Counted from the first letter of the stretch, positions 47,701-61,000 are shown. The stretch: DNA of 64,000 nt from Apostichopus japonicus (GCF_037975245.1 NC_092574.1:4394713-4458712); one strand, 5' to 3'. Notes: generated from the sequence alone by a model not told the origin. Made by a program: numbers and translations.

Positions 47701-50700
47701 TGTGTCCAAATTTGGAAAGATTCTTCTATTCACACAGTGTCCAATGTAACTGAATAAAATTTGATGAAGTTGGATGATTTGTATCTGTGTTGTTCATGAG
47801 CTTGTGATCAAGGTCATGTATGGCTTACGATGTGACATAGATATGCCTGGGATATTCAAGAATTTGAATTGGAGCCTTCTTCTAGAGATTATTAACATGT
47901 GTTCATTATATTAAGTTTGCAATGCCTGATCAAGATTCATAGTGTTCTCTAGTCCTGATTGTTTATGAGAATTTAATTACTTGAGGCCTAATCACAAATC
48001 GTGTACTGATTCCAGTCAGCTTGTGTTCAAAATAACGTTCTTCTATGTAAGCATGCATGGTTTGTGGGATATGGGACATGGGTTTGTCTCCTGCACAGGT
48101 ACAAATGTGTACAATAGATCTGCATGCAAGTAGTCAAGTAATACTGTGTAATGTTGTCTGGAGTGGTCTATATATGCTACACTCCGTACATTCATTGCAT
48201 AAAACAAGTTCTCTGTCTGAATTCCAAGTAATTAACCACCTTTAGGGATGCAGCTATCTGGATAAAATACTGACATTGAGCTGCCTTTTATCATAATTGC
48301 CTAAATGAGTTAATCTTCAATTTTTCTTTGTTTTGCAGCAACATCACCTGAAAACCAGGCTACAACCCTTAACAAAGCCAATGAAGCATGGAAGAAAGTA
48401 AAAGGTACACCAGAAGTAAGCAAATACAAGGAGCAAGCAGATAACAAAAATAGGATGGATGCCGAAGGTGCTACAATCAGGCAGGAGCATAAGAAGGTCA
48501 TGGCCAGGCACATTTTGACTGAAATCAAGAAAATGGTAAAAAACTGAAATAGCAGTAACCAAAGGCTATCATTTGCAGTGAGAGTGTTTATAAACACAAT
48601 TCCATGGTATGTCAATTACATACTGCAGAAATTTCAGTGGAAGACTGATGACTATAACAATCTGTATAATTAGAGCTGCATATTGTTTCACTCCCATCTG
48701 TAGGTATGACATTGCAGGTGTTATCATGGCTGCTAATTAAATAGCCTTTCACTTATGTTTTTACTCCAATGACTATGCCAAATTATGTTTCTCTATATTT
48801 CATTACCGATGAAAATACTCTAGTACAACATTCCCAAGTACTTGACACTTGACATAAGAATTAAGACGCAAACTCTAACCAATTTCCCCCATATGGTAGA
48901 ACATGCATGGAACCGCTACGTGCCTCCACATTTTTTACTATAGCAAATAAAAGTGGAAATATTAGTGTTATCATTGCAATTAACACAGGAAAAATCTCCA
49001 CTGTTCCTATTGCTTTATATCCAACTAGGAAGCTAAAGTGATGTGATTTCAGTAGTAGTGGGTGAGGGAATTTTCTGCTCTGTACTGAAGAACAGCAAAG
49101 TCATCTTTCAAAGTATGAAACAAAAAACAACAATCACAATCAAATTTACCACCAAAGTCATAACCAGTGAAGCAGATTGACGCTGTGATGTTGCATGTTA
49201 ACTCCAGTTACTGTATTCTTTCATAGAGGTCACAAGCATGACTGCTATGATATCGTTGACTCAAATAACTAGCAATTCAATAATTTACCTGAATATTGCA
49301 ATGAATTATCATTGGGGTAGTGTGGTGGAAAACAAAAAGATATTCCATCTTGTTTTTGCACGTCTGTGTGTGTGTGCGTGTGTGAGATTGTTGAGGGTGC
49401 TTTAATGTTTGTTCCTATTACTGGGAGTAATATAATTGTTCTTCATTTCTTTCCAGTGTTTTCAACTTGAAGAATTGGACTATGAAGCAATGTTCGTTGC
49501 CATAGATACAGAGCAAAATCTCCATAGTTCAGGAACTACTGAAGGACAAAAGTTTTTAGATAAAGAGGTAGAACTCTTACGAAAATTTGGACTGAGTGTT
49601 ATAGGTATGCAAAACAATTTCATTGTTGAGTTATTATTCATTGCAGTTATTTATTAGTCAAGTGGCATAGAGACTTTAAATGCCTGGAAGTCAGATTGCT
49701 TTGACTTCATCCCTCTTACCAACCAACATCCCTTTAAAATTGTAGCAAACCAAGACAAAAAAAGAGTTGCTGATGTAAATTTGAAGTAGTAAGTAGAGCA
49801 ATTATATGAATGGGTTTTCCAGTAGAAGTCAAATCTATTAGGTGGTGTAATGCACAGTAGCACAAGTAGCGCGAGTTCCTGCTTGCAGGATCATCTGTAT
49901 ACATATATATATTTATATATATATATACATACAATTATCCCACAAAAATCAACTGCATATGAGGAAATATTTAAAGGTCATACATTCATTTTGAAGGTAG
50001 ATCAAACTTGTGATTGTTTTTTCTTTCTGTTTCATTCAATAGGGGGTAATGCTGATGGTCCTGTTAAAGAAGCAACCCGTGAAACTCTACGTACCAGCGT
50101 GCAGGAGCTCTTTAACGAAAAATACTGTAAGTGAAACTGACTAAATCACATTCATCAATTGCATCTTGGGAGAGAAATATCATTATTGTCTTATTGTCAC
50201 TTATAACTCATTAGCAATCAACAGGAATTTTTTTGATATGATAAAGTCAAATTCCATTCTTAAACTGCTGAGTGAAGTACGAACAACTGGAAAATCAGTC
50301 AATCAGTTTCCCAATTGTTCACAGCGCTACTTACATTAGCTGCCTAATATTGATTGTTCATTATTATGAGCTGCAGACATTAAAATGCAATATTCCAATT
50401 TTTTGGCTCATAGTAAAGTATTTACTACACAAACAATACTGTGGTTTCCGTTTAGTTGGAAAAGAAAGCAATTTAAAGAAATTTGATGTTAAAGTTGGCA
50501 GATTCTCACTGACCAGAAATGTGATGCGAACAAGCTAATGAACGTACAGGTCACTGTGTGTCGTCATTCTGCAGAGTGTACCCCATAGGCAAAACAATAA
50601 CAATGGACTTTCTTTTTACTTCTCTTAAGAAAGTGAGCCTTTTATTAACTTCATTCTTGCAATAAACATGCAGCTACAGGAAAAAGAAATGGTTGTTAGA

Positions 50701-53700
50701 ATTTTTCACACATGGCTACTTAAACTCATTTTGGTTGGCAGTTCTTCAATTACAAGTAAATTATGGTTACAAACCTGCATCAATGACTGATCATATTTTG
50801 TAAGATTCGTTGCCATTATAGGCCACGTTACATAGTGTGCGGTATGATATTGAGGCCTTACCGCAATTCCGATTCTTACCTTGTGAAAATATCAACATTT
50901 CAGGTATTTCTTCATTTTTGTTGCAATTAATCGTGTTTTGCAGTTAGTTTCGGACAGTGGATGCAGTTGAATCCAAGAAATACAAAGCTCTGCGGGGTAT
51001 ATGTCTCAGTCTTGCTGACATAAAGTATAATGCTTTCAGCAAGTCACAACTGCACAAAAGCAGATACACAAGCAATTGGAACACCACAGAAAAACAAAAT
51101 GCCTGATGGATTCCTTGTTACACATTTTAAGAGTTTCAAAAGTGAAAAATGCATGAACTTTTACCGTCTCAGGAAAATATATACATTAGGTAGTCGGTAG
51201 TCGAGCACAATTGGCATGGATAATTTCAAATGGTATAGCAAACATGCCAAATATTCAAAGCATACTTCCAGCCTACCAATAAGGATGACTATCTCTATTA
51301 ACAGAAGACCCAAAAATGGAACTAATCAGTATCGATCTAGTATAGCCCATCATTCTTCCTAAGGTAAATAAAAAAGCTAAACTCTTCGCTGGTTGAATAA
51401 GTCATATTTTCTGTCATCCTCGTTGTCTATAACCCGTCCTTATAAACCTGGATTTACCTAGATATGACTAAGTGACGTGAAAACAACGGTCAGCCTGGCA
51501 TATGAAAGATATTGCTTATACCACCCAAAGACAGAAATGTGACGGTAATTATGACCAGGGTAAAAAAAATTGACGTACACAAGGTAACAATTTTGAGTTT
51601 AGAAGTAAACATGTAGCATAACGCCAATTCGTCCCAAGGAAACTATTCGGAACAATGTATCCTCTGTCCCAGTCATCGTTTCTGAAGTGTGCTGAACATA
51701 TTTTTGCCGGCATACGGTGGGAAACCTGGGAGCGAGAAAGTCATTGCGAGTTCTCCTTACAAAATAAATCCAAGCCTGCAGCGTCTGTCGTCGGTTTGAT
51801 CACTGGGAAACATAAAGAAACTAAATCTTCGGTTCTAAAAAGTGTATTGGCAACATCCTACTACACAAATCATTGGCATTTTGATACTAACAGTTTATAT
51901 TTGACAGAGTGTCGTACAGGCATAGTACCGTACTGAAGTGAATAGCTGGATCGACGGTTTTCCTCACACAACTCCACACATCTACGTCAGGGTGAACTAC
52001 AGTCACTTGTGCGCTTAGGAATGTTTGTGAAAATAGGAATTTCTTTGTCCAAAAGTGCTAGGTTTTACTGAGTCCCACAATAACATAATGCAATGTGTCA
52101 TAATGGAAGTGAAAAGATGTAACATAAATTTGAACGGATTAGAGGATGTAGAAAAACCACCACATATTCAATTTAAAGGAATTAAAATGTTTTCAACTTA
52201 AGGAAACTTGCAAAGCTTTAATGTTGGGAAGGTTTCCAGTGAATAGAACAGTTCTTGTGTGTTAATATTACACTGTTAGCTGGATTGAGGCATGAACTCG
52301 AGTTTATCATGTAAACTAGTAAACTATGTTACTAGCTATCTGATTTAAGGCACATTGCTATCCCTGCAACATTTTAAGGACACATGTTTGATTTATATGA
52401 TCACAGATGCAGGTACGGGCAGAAGAGCAATGAGCTACAAGCAGCTTGCTATGGGGAATATTGTGGTTGATGGTCTGCCACCTGGTATTACCTGCAAACG
52501 ACCGTCTGCGTATGGAGTCGATGATCTGCAAGCAATATTACGCAGCAAAAATAGTATTACCATCCGTAAGTTTGTTGTTTTATTTGTATGTCTTACTAGT
52601 AAAGCACAAGGCCAACAAGTGTTACCTTTCAGTGAGCAGATATCCTTTTGCTTTCTACAGTCATTTACAGTCATCAATTGTTATAAAGCTAAGCAGGACA
52701 ATTGGAACACTTACAAACATGATATGAGAGTAGGGGAGGGGGGGGGGGGGTGAGTGGACATAGGGGCTGGGTGTTTTTGCTGCAGAACTTCATTGAAATT
52801 GTCACATGATACATGCTGGTAGGTACACACAATACCAGCTTAAAGGGAAATAATCACAATGAAATATATTCACTGAAATGGAGAAGGGAGGGGTCTGTCC
52901 ATAATATAGATAGTGGTATGTTATAGTTACACCACTACATAAAAATTTTGACCTGGGCTTAGGGTACTTGCTGTTTTTTCGTCCTGTAATGGTGTTCATG
53001 ACTGTACACATTTATATTGTCCATATATTGTTGTATATACTTATAGTGTGTGTAAGTTCTCATGAGAACATATTGTAACCAATCAAGTTTATTTCACTTT
53101 CATTGCTTTTCCTCACAAGGTTCTTCCAGCAATGCAACTATTACTCCAGTGGCCAATTGCTCATCAGCAAATGAACATGGTACGTACAAAACTTATATCG
53201 AACTTAAAGTTTGCTGATATAACATACTTTTTAAAAATATCTTTTGTTCGATTTTACAGCACAAGTCATTTAACTTCCTGTTCAAAATCTAAACCTTTTG
53301 GTTTAAGCTAGTTGACCATTTGTTAAAAATTCTCTGGAGCAAAATGACTGTACTACACTCAGACTAATTGTAGTTCTGCAGTTTTGTAGTGACCATGATC
53401 AGAATGTTAATATGTCGGCAGCAGAATTGCACATATCAAAGCTTAAAACAAACACAAATATAATCAATTTTATATAATGTGCTTGCTCACTGTGTTTGTT
53501 CCCTTTCCTCTGTAATTTCTGTTTGCAGTGTCTGTGAGTGATGAGAGTCAAATGTTAGACCTGCAGGATCAAGATCAAGGCTCTAGTCATGATGAAGCTG
53601 TTCAGCCATCGTACGACCAAGAGGGTTAGTGGTTTGGCTGTCATGTTCTACTTCATTTCTATCTTTATTGCAGTGGTTAGAACATTCTTTGCTTATGCAT

Positions 53701-54879
53701 ACAACAAGCATTGCATTTCATCATTTTGGGTTTTGATGATAATTGTAACCTTTTTAGTCGTGATGCATGCATGTGTATGTGTTGTGAAGTAAAGCTTGTA
53801 AACAGGATATCTCACAGAGAGAAGCGTGGACATATCATGTGAATGTCAGATTTAATAAGTGACATGCAAGGTGATATATTACAGGGTATTTATTTGTATC
53901 TATTATCTCCACTTACTGGAGTGGCAAAGATTTTGTAGTATCTTAGGGGAGTATTTGTCACCATGACACTCAGGCAAACCCTTGTTAGTACTCAGTGTGC
54001 CAGTGAGCATTCCTATCCTAAAAATTGACAAATGTCATGTCCAGTGCATGATGTAATTCCCAATGTGATTGTTTCTTATTAAAACTAATGAGTCTGAGAT
54101 AAACATCCATGACAGAAATGAATTACATTAAAGTCATTAACTTGTAGCTTCTGTCCTTCATAAATGTGAATGGTACCATTACTTCCTGTCATTACATTGT
54201 GCTGAAATAGCAAATTGTTTATTCTTTTTATCCCTCTCATCATCTCATTTCATTGGAAGTTACGAAGATTGTAACATCCCGATGCATGAGTTTGCACTTC
54301 TAATGGAACTATGTATCATTTTCATAATCTCCATAGAACCTGCAGTCATTCTGCTGGACATATTTGAAGACTTACACTCATGTCCAGAAAATACTGAGGA
54401 AGATGTGCATGAAGAGGTACAAGCAGGAGAAGAAAAAGAGCAGGAGGACGAAGCAGGTATGGTGACCCCCTTTCCATAGTATTACACCTTAACCAACAAT
54501 GAATTCTGAATGAATGAATGAATGATTCTGTTGCTTTTAACAGATTTCTCAACATGCTTACATATTTTGCACATTGTGGGTTCCTGCTTCTAGGGCATAG
54601 GCCTACTAATTTGAACATAGTTTTCAAGCTGGAGTAGCAACTTCCTGATTAATCATTCACCACTATTATTGTTAAATGATTAAGTTTTCCATGCTATTAA
54701 AAGTATTTTTTTTTGTTTCAGCTGATTTCTTCCCGGTGGAGAAAGTCCTTAAGAAGAGGCAGAAGAAGGGAGAAACTCAGTATCTGGTCAAGTGGCACGG
54801 GTACTCTTCCAAATATAATCAATGGGTAGATGCAGGGAGCATCTCAAAGGAAGCCCTGGATCTGTATAAAGGCATTTAA
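41771..54879 (+). CDS. Homeodomain + HMG-box-like + chromodomain protein, intact, 11 exons
   Basis: Exons: 41771-41838, 44074-44212, 47011-47140, 48339-48535, 49457-49604, 50043-50126, 52407-52565, 53120-53179, 53529-53624, 54337-54456, 54722-54879. They sum to 1359 nt: 452 residues plus TAA, all phases matching and no lesion. Residues 24-80 look like a divergent homeodomain; its recognition helix [15 protein letters not shown] keeps Trp71, Asn74 and Lys76. Residues 94-146 look like an HMG box: [16 protein letters not shown], then NEAWKKVKG and KYKEQA. Residues 179-360 are unrecognised, with a [15 protein letters not shown] segment encoded by the seventh exon, then an acidic linker. Residues 403-441 form a chromodomain: [18 protein letters not shown] and NQWVD, with aromatic-cage positions F404, W425 and Y428. 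It is expected to be a nuclear DNA- and histone-binding protein. The first exon and the small exon at 53120 are the least certain. I do not know a named gene with this architecture. Confidence 0.8.
45853..46437. mobile_element. TTAA-flanked fold-back MITE, in intron
   Basis: The left end is ttaaaggattggttcaggtgtc. The right end in reverse complement is ttaaaggaatagttcaggtgtc, 20 of 22 positions. Similarity continues inward (tatcttgtatgaaa / tatcttatatgaaa and gtgaagaaa on both sides). It reaches near the centre, where gtgatgtcacatcctcac opposes gtgaggatatgacgtcac. The whole 585 bp is therefore an imperfect palindrome with TTAA at both edges, consistent with a piggyBac-type non-autonomous element. 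Confidence 0.75.
47311..47328. repeat. Poly-C run
   Basis: About 17 uninterrupted C in an intron. Similar C or G runs occur near 730, 26940, 28771, 36810, 42531, 52738 and 62670. Run lengths in such tracts are unreliable in assemblies. Confidence 0.75.
49897..49930. repeat. (AT)n microsatellite
   Basis: A run of alternating ta dinucleotides with a few t and c interruptions, in an intron. Confidence 0.75.
53725..53860 (+). repeat. Dispersed repeat copy C
   Basis: It shares 'ttttgatgataattgtaacctt' (in part), 'gtaaacaggatatctcac' and 'gaagcgtggacatatcat' with the copies at 6168-6480 and 60410-60665. Confidence 0.6.
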
Positions 54880-55019
54880 GGATTTCCACTTATATCTCCT
54901 TATTTTTTTATTTAAAATAGCATAATTGTTTAAGTAGTAGCTTGCCAAGTGTTTGGTTGTATGTTGAGTGTAATTAAGATGTTTTAGTAGAGTAAATGCC
55001 AGGCTACGGCATGACGTCA

Positions 55020-55330
55020 TGTTTCCTTGTTTAGGTATATGAGTTCTTTTAAGCAATCAAGTAGAACACAGTCGACGTAGAGTATTAACAAATAACATGT
55101 TATAATTTATTGCGTTACATCATGCTGTACAGGACAGATATATAGGACGACATGTCCAAGGTTACTTGTTGACAGATGGAGAGACAGGGTGAACAAGGAC
55201 GGGCAGACGGCATGCTTTAACTTATATATCAATATGCAAATACACAGCTCATTAACATACAGGTGCAGATTATACAATGTAGTGCATCGTTTGCACACGT
55301 ACATATGAATGCATATTCAATAACATTACA
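55020..55330 (-). mobile_element. Ty3/gypsy LTR (3' LTR of the remnant)
   Basis: Read on the minus strand, a purine tract (aaggaaaggggga) is followed at 55330 by TGTAATG. The sequence runs about 311 bp to GGAAACA at 55020, giving TGT...ACA termini as expected for an LTR. Inside are a TATA-like tatataag (near 55220) and a polyadenylation-like aataaa (near 55110). The inner edge is well supported by the purine tract; the outer edge is my best guess because no second LTR was found for comparison. Confidence 0.6.
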
Positions 55331-55453
55331 TCCCCCTTTCCTTAATAAGTTGGGAGTCTTAGGCTACAATTCAATTAAACGTTCTTAATAATTACAAGGG
55401 CTTTGTGTAAGTCTGGTAGTATTTCGCAAACAATACTACACAGCTTGTAAAAA

Positions 55454-55925
55454 TTATAATTCCAACATCAATCTTTTCTTTACTCTCTGACCAGACCTAG
55501 TAATAAAAACATCTTCTTGTGGGTCTGGACCTTCTGGTTCTGGTGCCAGAATATTTTCTATTTCTGAACTGGGGTCAGAGTTATGGTTTATAATCTCTGA
55601 CTGGGGTAGAACCTTTTCCCCTTCCTTTAAATGTTTCCTATTCCTCCTCAGTTTTCCGCCCGAGTCGGTTTGAATTTCATACGATCGTGGTTCATGTCTT
55701 TGCTTTAGTAATGTACCTGGGGTCCATTTGCCTGAACTTTAGTCTTGTACATATACACTTTGTCCGGGAACTAACGGACTCAAAGGTTTTGCTGTTTTAT
55801 CATGATAGAACTTATGTGTGTCCTGCCTATCCTGCATACGGTCAAAAATTGAATCACGATCAACATTCTTATTTTGTACTCTGACAGGAAGATTAGATTT
55901 CACTTTACGATTGAGCTGTTTTAAT
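55454..55925 (-). pseudogene. Ty3/gypsy polyprotein C-terminus, remnant
   Basis: On the minus strand the frame reads the tail that follows a gypsy integrase: a Met/Gln-rich helix with KFYHDKTAKPLSPLVPGQSV, then GKWTPGTLL, EPRSYEIQTDSGGKLRRNRK and a terminal TRSGQRVKKR before a TAA at 55454-55456. These are the diagnostic 'YHD..AK.L..L..G..V' and 'RSY.V.T..G...RRNR' motifs of gypsy elements. An in-frame TAA at 55739-55741 interrupts it. Reverse transcriptase, RNase H and the integrase core are absent, so this is a 5'-truncated copy. There is no chromodomain at its C-terminus. Confidence 0.8.
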
Positions 55926-58076
55926 ATATATTTAATACATTTACATGTGTGGTTGGGGTTTCTTAAATGTATTATGAGGAAATATGAATAAATATTTATG
56001 TTTGTGAAAAGTTGCATGAAAAAATGAGAACATTTTCTAAGGGCAAGGGTAGCATATTGCATGTTTGAAGTATTTTAGACAGTGGCTGTGTATGTCAGTG
56101 TTATTTCTGTTATGTGTATGTTTATTAGTTGCAGTAGCAGCTGCAATTGTCAGTAGTTTGGAGGGCATTCGATTGCCAGGTCTTGAGTGAGACAGACACC
56201 TCAATAGATGTACTAAATGCACGCAACTCATCATGTATGCTTTCTCTTTTCAACCACGCATCGCTCCGCAGGAAAGCCCTCATAATTATTTATATACTAG
56301 GACACATTATAACACCCTAACAATGCCCATTTCAAGAGTGTAATAGTCAAATACCAGTTGAATATGGTATTAGTTGATGTACAGGTTTAGCCTACAGATA
56401 TAAAGTTTTGGATACTTGTCCATTTTTTCTAAACATAAAACTACAACCCATGGTGATAGAACATTTGCTAAGTGTGGTCAAAAGTGTAGAACGCCCTCCC
56501 TCCGGATCTCTACATCATTCTGAGCATTCATAGTTTAAGAAACGTTTGAAACATCTCTTTCCAAAATCTGATTATTACTTTATGAGACTAACTGCAGAGA
56601 AACAACCATTGTTTCAACTTTCTTTTGTTTAGTAATGTCTGCCTTGTAGTTTGTATCATATTGTCTGCTTTGCTTTCAACACAACCATACATGCCTTGTT
56701 TTCAAGGCCATGCATAAACCTTTTCATTCACAAGGTTTTTCTTGTACACAAAATTGCTTGCTTTCACTCATAATACTTCATTAAAAAGTGACATATGTAT
56801 CATATCGATAACATGACATAAGAACAAAATATATACTAGGCACACAAGTATGTAGACAAATTTGAGTAAAAAGGTTTTATTTGCTCATTTACAGGATTTT
56901 CAATTTGTAACCATTAACATTAAAACCACAGCATTTCTACCCCCCATCTGGGGCAATGTCAGCAAATAATTTACTAAGTTTTGCCCCCATATCAAGTATG
57001 AGCTGAAGTTTGTCATGAATGGTCAGGTGCTGTGTTTTTAAGGTTTTCAGTTTTGAAATTTGGTGGCCTCAAACAAACTTTCCACTCCCCAAAATTTAAT
57101 AAGGGTTATGTACCTACAGAGTTTGATGTACATGTAAGCTGCTCATGTTTCTATCAATGCATCTGTTGAATCTTTTGTTTATGGATATACGTTGAATTTA
57201 TTGATGAAACTTATATGACTGTTACCGCCACTTGACCTCAACCAAAACAAAAAATTTCCCTGAAAATTAAAGAGATTATGTTCTCACTTTAAAACAATGT
57301 TTTGAAGTTTAAAAAGCAGTCCGTTGAAATATGCGTCAAGAAATTCAGAGAGATAAAAGATACTCAAGCCAAGGTCGACAGTCAAAGTTTCAGCTAGGTT
57401 CACAAAACTTCAACTACCTAATACTGCATTAGATGGTTCTCATATTTTTCACCACTGCTGACCCTCTTGATTCAGTCTAAAACAATTGGAATTATCTGAT
57501 ATGTAACATTAACCTAGGAACAAAATTTGAAGGGCAAGCATCTTTGCATCTAGTGATATTGTGTTAAAATGTAGTCACTACACAAACAACATCTCATGAT
57601 TCTCTCAGCTTGTGTGTAGGAATAAAACAAAGAATTAAGAAACATTATGAGACTACTTCACATACCACTGTTAACCCATTTCTTGCAAAATGTTAGGTTT
57701 GGGCAGGAAAAGATGTAACATACAACAGAAAGCCATATATTTGAGCAACTTGGAGGGAAAAATTGCAATGACATTGCAGCAAGCAGCTTGGACTTATTTA
57801 CTATTTATATGCCACATAGTACACCACCAAGAAATCTCTTTTAGTGCTGCTGTTAGTATACATACATTTTTCTTGACCGCTGTACTAGCACTTAAACTTT
57901 TCATGGATTCCTGTACAAGAACACATCATGTTCATTACATACTATAATAAGAGACATTGGTAAAAATGGTCATATGAAGTAATATGAAAAGATGTAAATA
58001 ACTGTTACTGATCACCAACATTATACTGTAAGCGAGTTAACCAGATGTGCTACTCCCAGTGACATTAGTGAAAGAT
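55926..58076. other. Non-coding stretch
   Basis: No exon is supported on either strand. Short frames (for example 57690-57947) lack recognisable domains and splice context. It separates the convergent ends of the plus-strand homeodomain/HMG/chromodomain gene and the minus-strand zinc-finger gene. Confidence 0.4.
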
Positions 58077-61000
58077 TCAACTTGGAAATAATTTTGGTTT
58101 TGCAATGAGGTCAACGCTATGTTGGTAAGGACAGAGTCCACAGCCATACTGAAGTATTTGGGGTTCCTTGCCACGGATGATGGTACCAGACCCTTCATTC
58201 ATGGATTCTCTGAACCAGTCTTCGTGGGAACCAGACACAATTAACTTCTTTATGTGGTATGTGATGCAGTGCGGCTCATCTTCTGGCAAATTGAATACTC
58301 TTACATTATCAGATATAATCATAATTTGACATGATTCCGTGTATACCTGGTAGTACATGTATCTTGGATATGTGTCTTCTTCTGCACATGCGGAGTAATG
58401 AAATGAACATGAAATCATTTTAAAGCATGGATTTACCTATTGGGATTGGTAACTACTGGTACCTTAAAAACTCTCAATGGGACTTACGAATGAACTTAAT
58501 ATTAAAAGTTTGGTAATTATTCTCTAATCAGTAGAGCTGCTACATGTAAATTACACGTAGGGGCAATACGTGTGATCACTCAAACCCTCACTGCTATGAC
58601 TTAAAAATTAGAAAGGTAGGACCAGCTTTCTAGAACCATTCAGTACTTCAGCAAGAGTAAACAATGAAAGATATCACCTGAAACATAAAATTCACTTAAG
58701 AAAAGTTGTCCAGTCTGTCTGATATCCTACAAATATTGAATTCTGTTCCCATTACTTCAATGAAAATCTCAATTACTTAAGTTTAAAAGTTATTCAGAAG
58801 TTGAGATATGCTTGTATTATTTGGAACCCAGAGAAATCAAATGACCAGCACTCTCATCCACTACTCAAAGGTGATCATATGCATCATCCTGACATAGATA
58901 TATGTATATCCATTAAATACAAAGAATACATTTTAAGTTTATCCACATTATAAGACGATTGACCTTGCATTACACTCTGACTACCTTGGTAGGCCAACTA
59001 GCCTGTTTGACTTTGAACATTGGGCTTTTAGATAATGACTTTATCCCCTTAGAACCGTGTACATTTGTCTTAATTACTTTACTAAAATATTGTCTTGAAT
59101 TGTCACCTTTGTAAACAAAATCCTCAGTCATACATATGCAACATTAATATGTTTGGGTCTGGGAGGGTCTTTTGTGATTTATGGGGAATTGAAATTGGAT
59201 ATCTTATACATACTAAGAGAAATTCAACACAGCTATCTTACCACTTGATGGTAACTTGGGTTTAACTGAGCACCTTTCATCACGAGTTGCTGGACATCCC
59301 CCTGTCAGATTAGCAAATTAAAGACCAAAATATCAATTAGGAACAGACTCGTTTACAAACGATCAGCATTAATGCAAATCCACTGTATTAATTCAAAAGT
59401 TTCAGTCTCAACATACCAATCTTTTACCACAGATAACATGTCGCTTATCAGTCGTCGAAGGTTACAAGAATAAGGCTAGAATGTTAAACATAAGACAGAC
59501 AGCAAATCTACACTTTGGTTTTAATGATGCTAGATGAAAAATTGTATATTAATGTGACACACTAGGCTGTAAGGTATAGAAAGGATGAAGAACATACTTC
59601 AATCTAAGTACAGCAACAGTCATTGAGATATAACAAACAATATTCACAATGGCCGCTGATGGCCGAGATGGAAACTTTTCTTGTATTCAGCATACAGATT
59701 GATCTCTGTCAAAGACAACAGGCTTCTTTTACTCAATGTGGTACACGTACAAGTCATACATTAATAAGCAGACGCATGGCAAGGTAAACCCTGGGTCTCA
59801 AAGATATTGCGCCTGTTGGCCTCAAACTAGGGGACAGCTAATTTTCGTAAACTGTGCCTGGTCAGTTCCCCAACGTTAATACATCCACACCTGAAGTTTT
59901 GCAATTTGCATAATATGATGAAAAACTTCAACAACGGAAGCAAAGACATATTATAACGATGATTCATAATGATATTGTCCATTCCAATAGCAACATTGTA
60001 TATGCCAACTCTACCTACCTTTGTGCTTAGGCATGTATAGAGCGACGTACATTGCAATTCTGAAATTTACCGACATACTTAAGTTACTTCAGATTTCGTA
60101 GAGACTTCTGATACTTATCTACAGATGCCTTTAAGCTAATTTTCAATTGTAAACAGCCTTCTCATATTCTTATAAGGCGAAGGGCACTTGTTATCTAATA
60201 GGCTAGTCGGTGGGAGATACGGTAGGTTATAAAATAACCTTGCTTGCAAGATCTGAGCGAGTGGATGACCGACATTGCACTTGCAAAGAATAATTGGAAA
60301 ATTTAAGAAACCAATAAAAGCTAATTACTTTAATGTGAGTGATGAATGTTTCTTCTGTCGATCACCAATAGCTGATATTTTGAAATAAATGAGCAAAAGC
60401 ACAAAAACTAAAGAGATGACTGCGGTTTGTCCAAGCTTCCCGACGTAAGATATGTTTACAATGTTACCACAAATTGACCTCTGGTGACCCCAAATGACCT
60501 TTTACCTCCACCAAAATAATAGGCTTCTTTTACTTCATGAGGTACTTTTACACACCAAATATGATATTGCTCCAAGCTTCCCTTCTTGAGATATCCTGTT
60601 TACAAGCAAGGTGTCTCACACATACACACACATCCGCCTGCTTGACTGCAAGGTTATGATTATCATCAAAACAAAACAAGACAGGAATTAACAATTCAAC
60701 TAATCATGAGGCCCGCCAATGTTTTGCTCATGTTTGGAGAGCATCATAAACTAACAAAGTGTATCTTTCTATGGGTTTGCAACTGACTACTGAAATTGAA
60801 ACTTCTTAACTATTAGCTGATGATAGCTGTAAAACACCTTTGTCCAGTCATTTCATGTTGTGGTAGCTTATAACTGTAGTGATCTTTGAGGATATGCTAT
60901 GATGAAATACTGAGAAATGTTAAAGGCTTTTACTCATTCACCAGTAAACTTATAGGCCCAGCTCTGCAAAGTCATTGAATAATATTATTCATAAGCAATG

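Noticed and set aside
48310-48615. 101-codon minus-strand open frame with hydrophobic residues
   Set aside because: It is the antisense of the HMG-box-like exon at 48339-48535; the plus-strand reading has the domain and matching splice phases.
51655-51936. 93-codon plus-strand open frame in an intron of the homeodomain gene
   Set aside because: No recognisable motif. Including it would break the phase-consistent model between exons 50043-50126 and 52407-52565.
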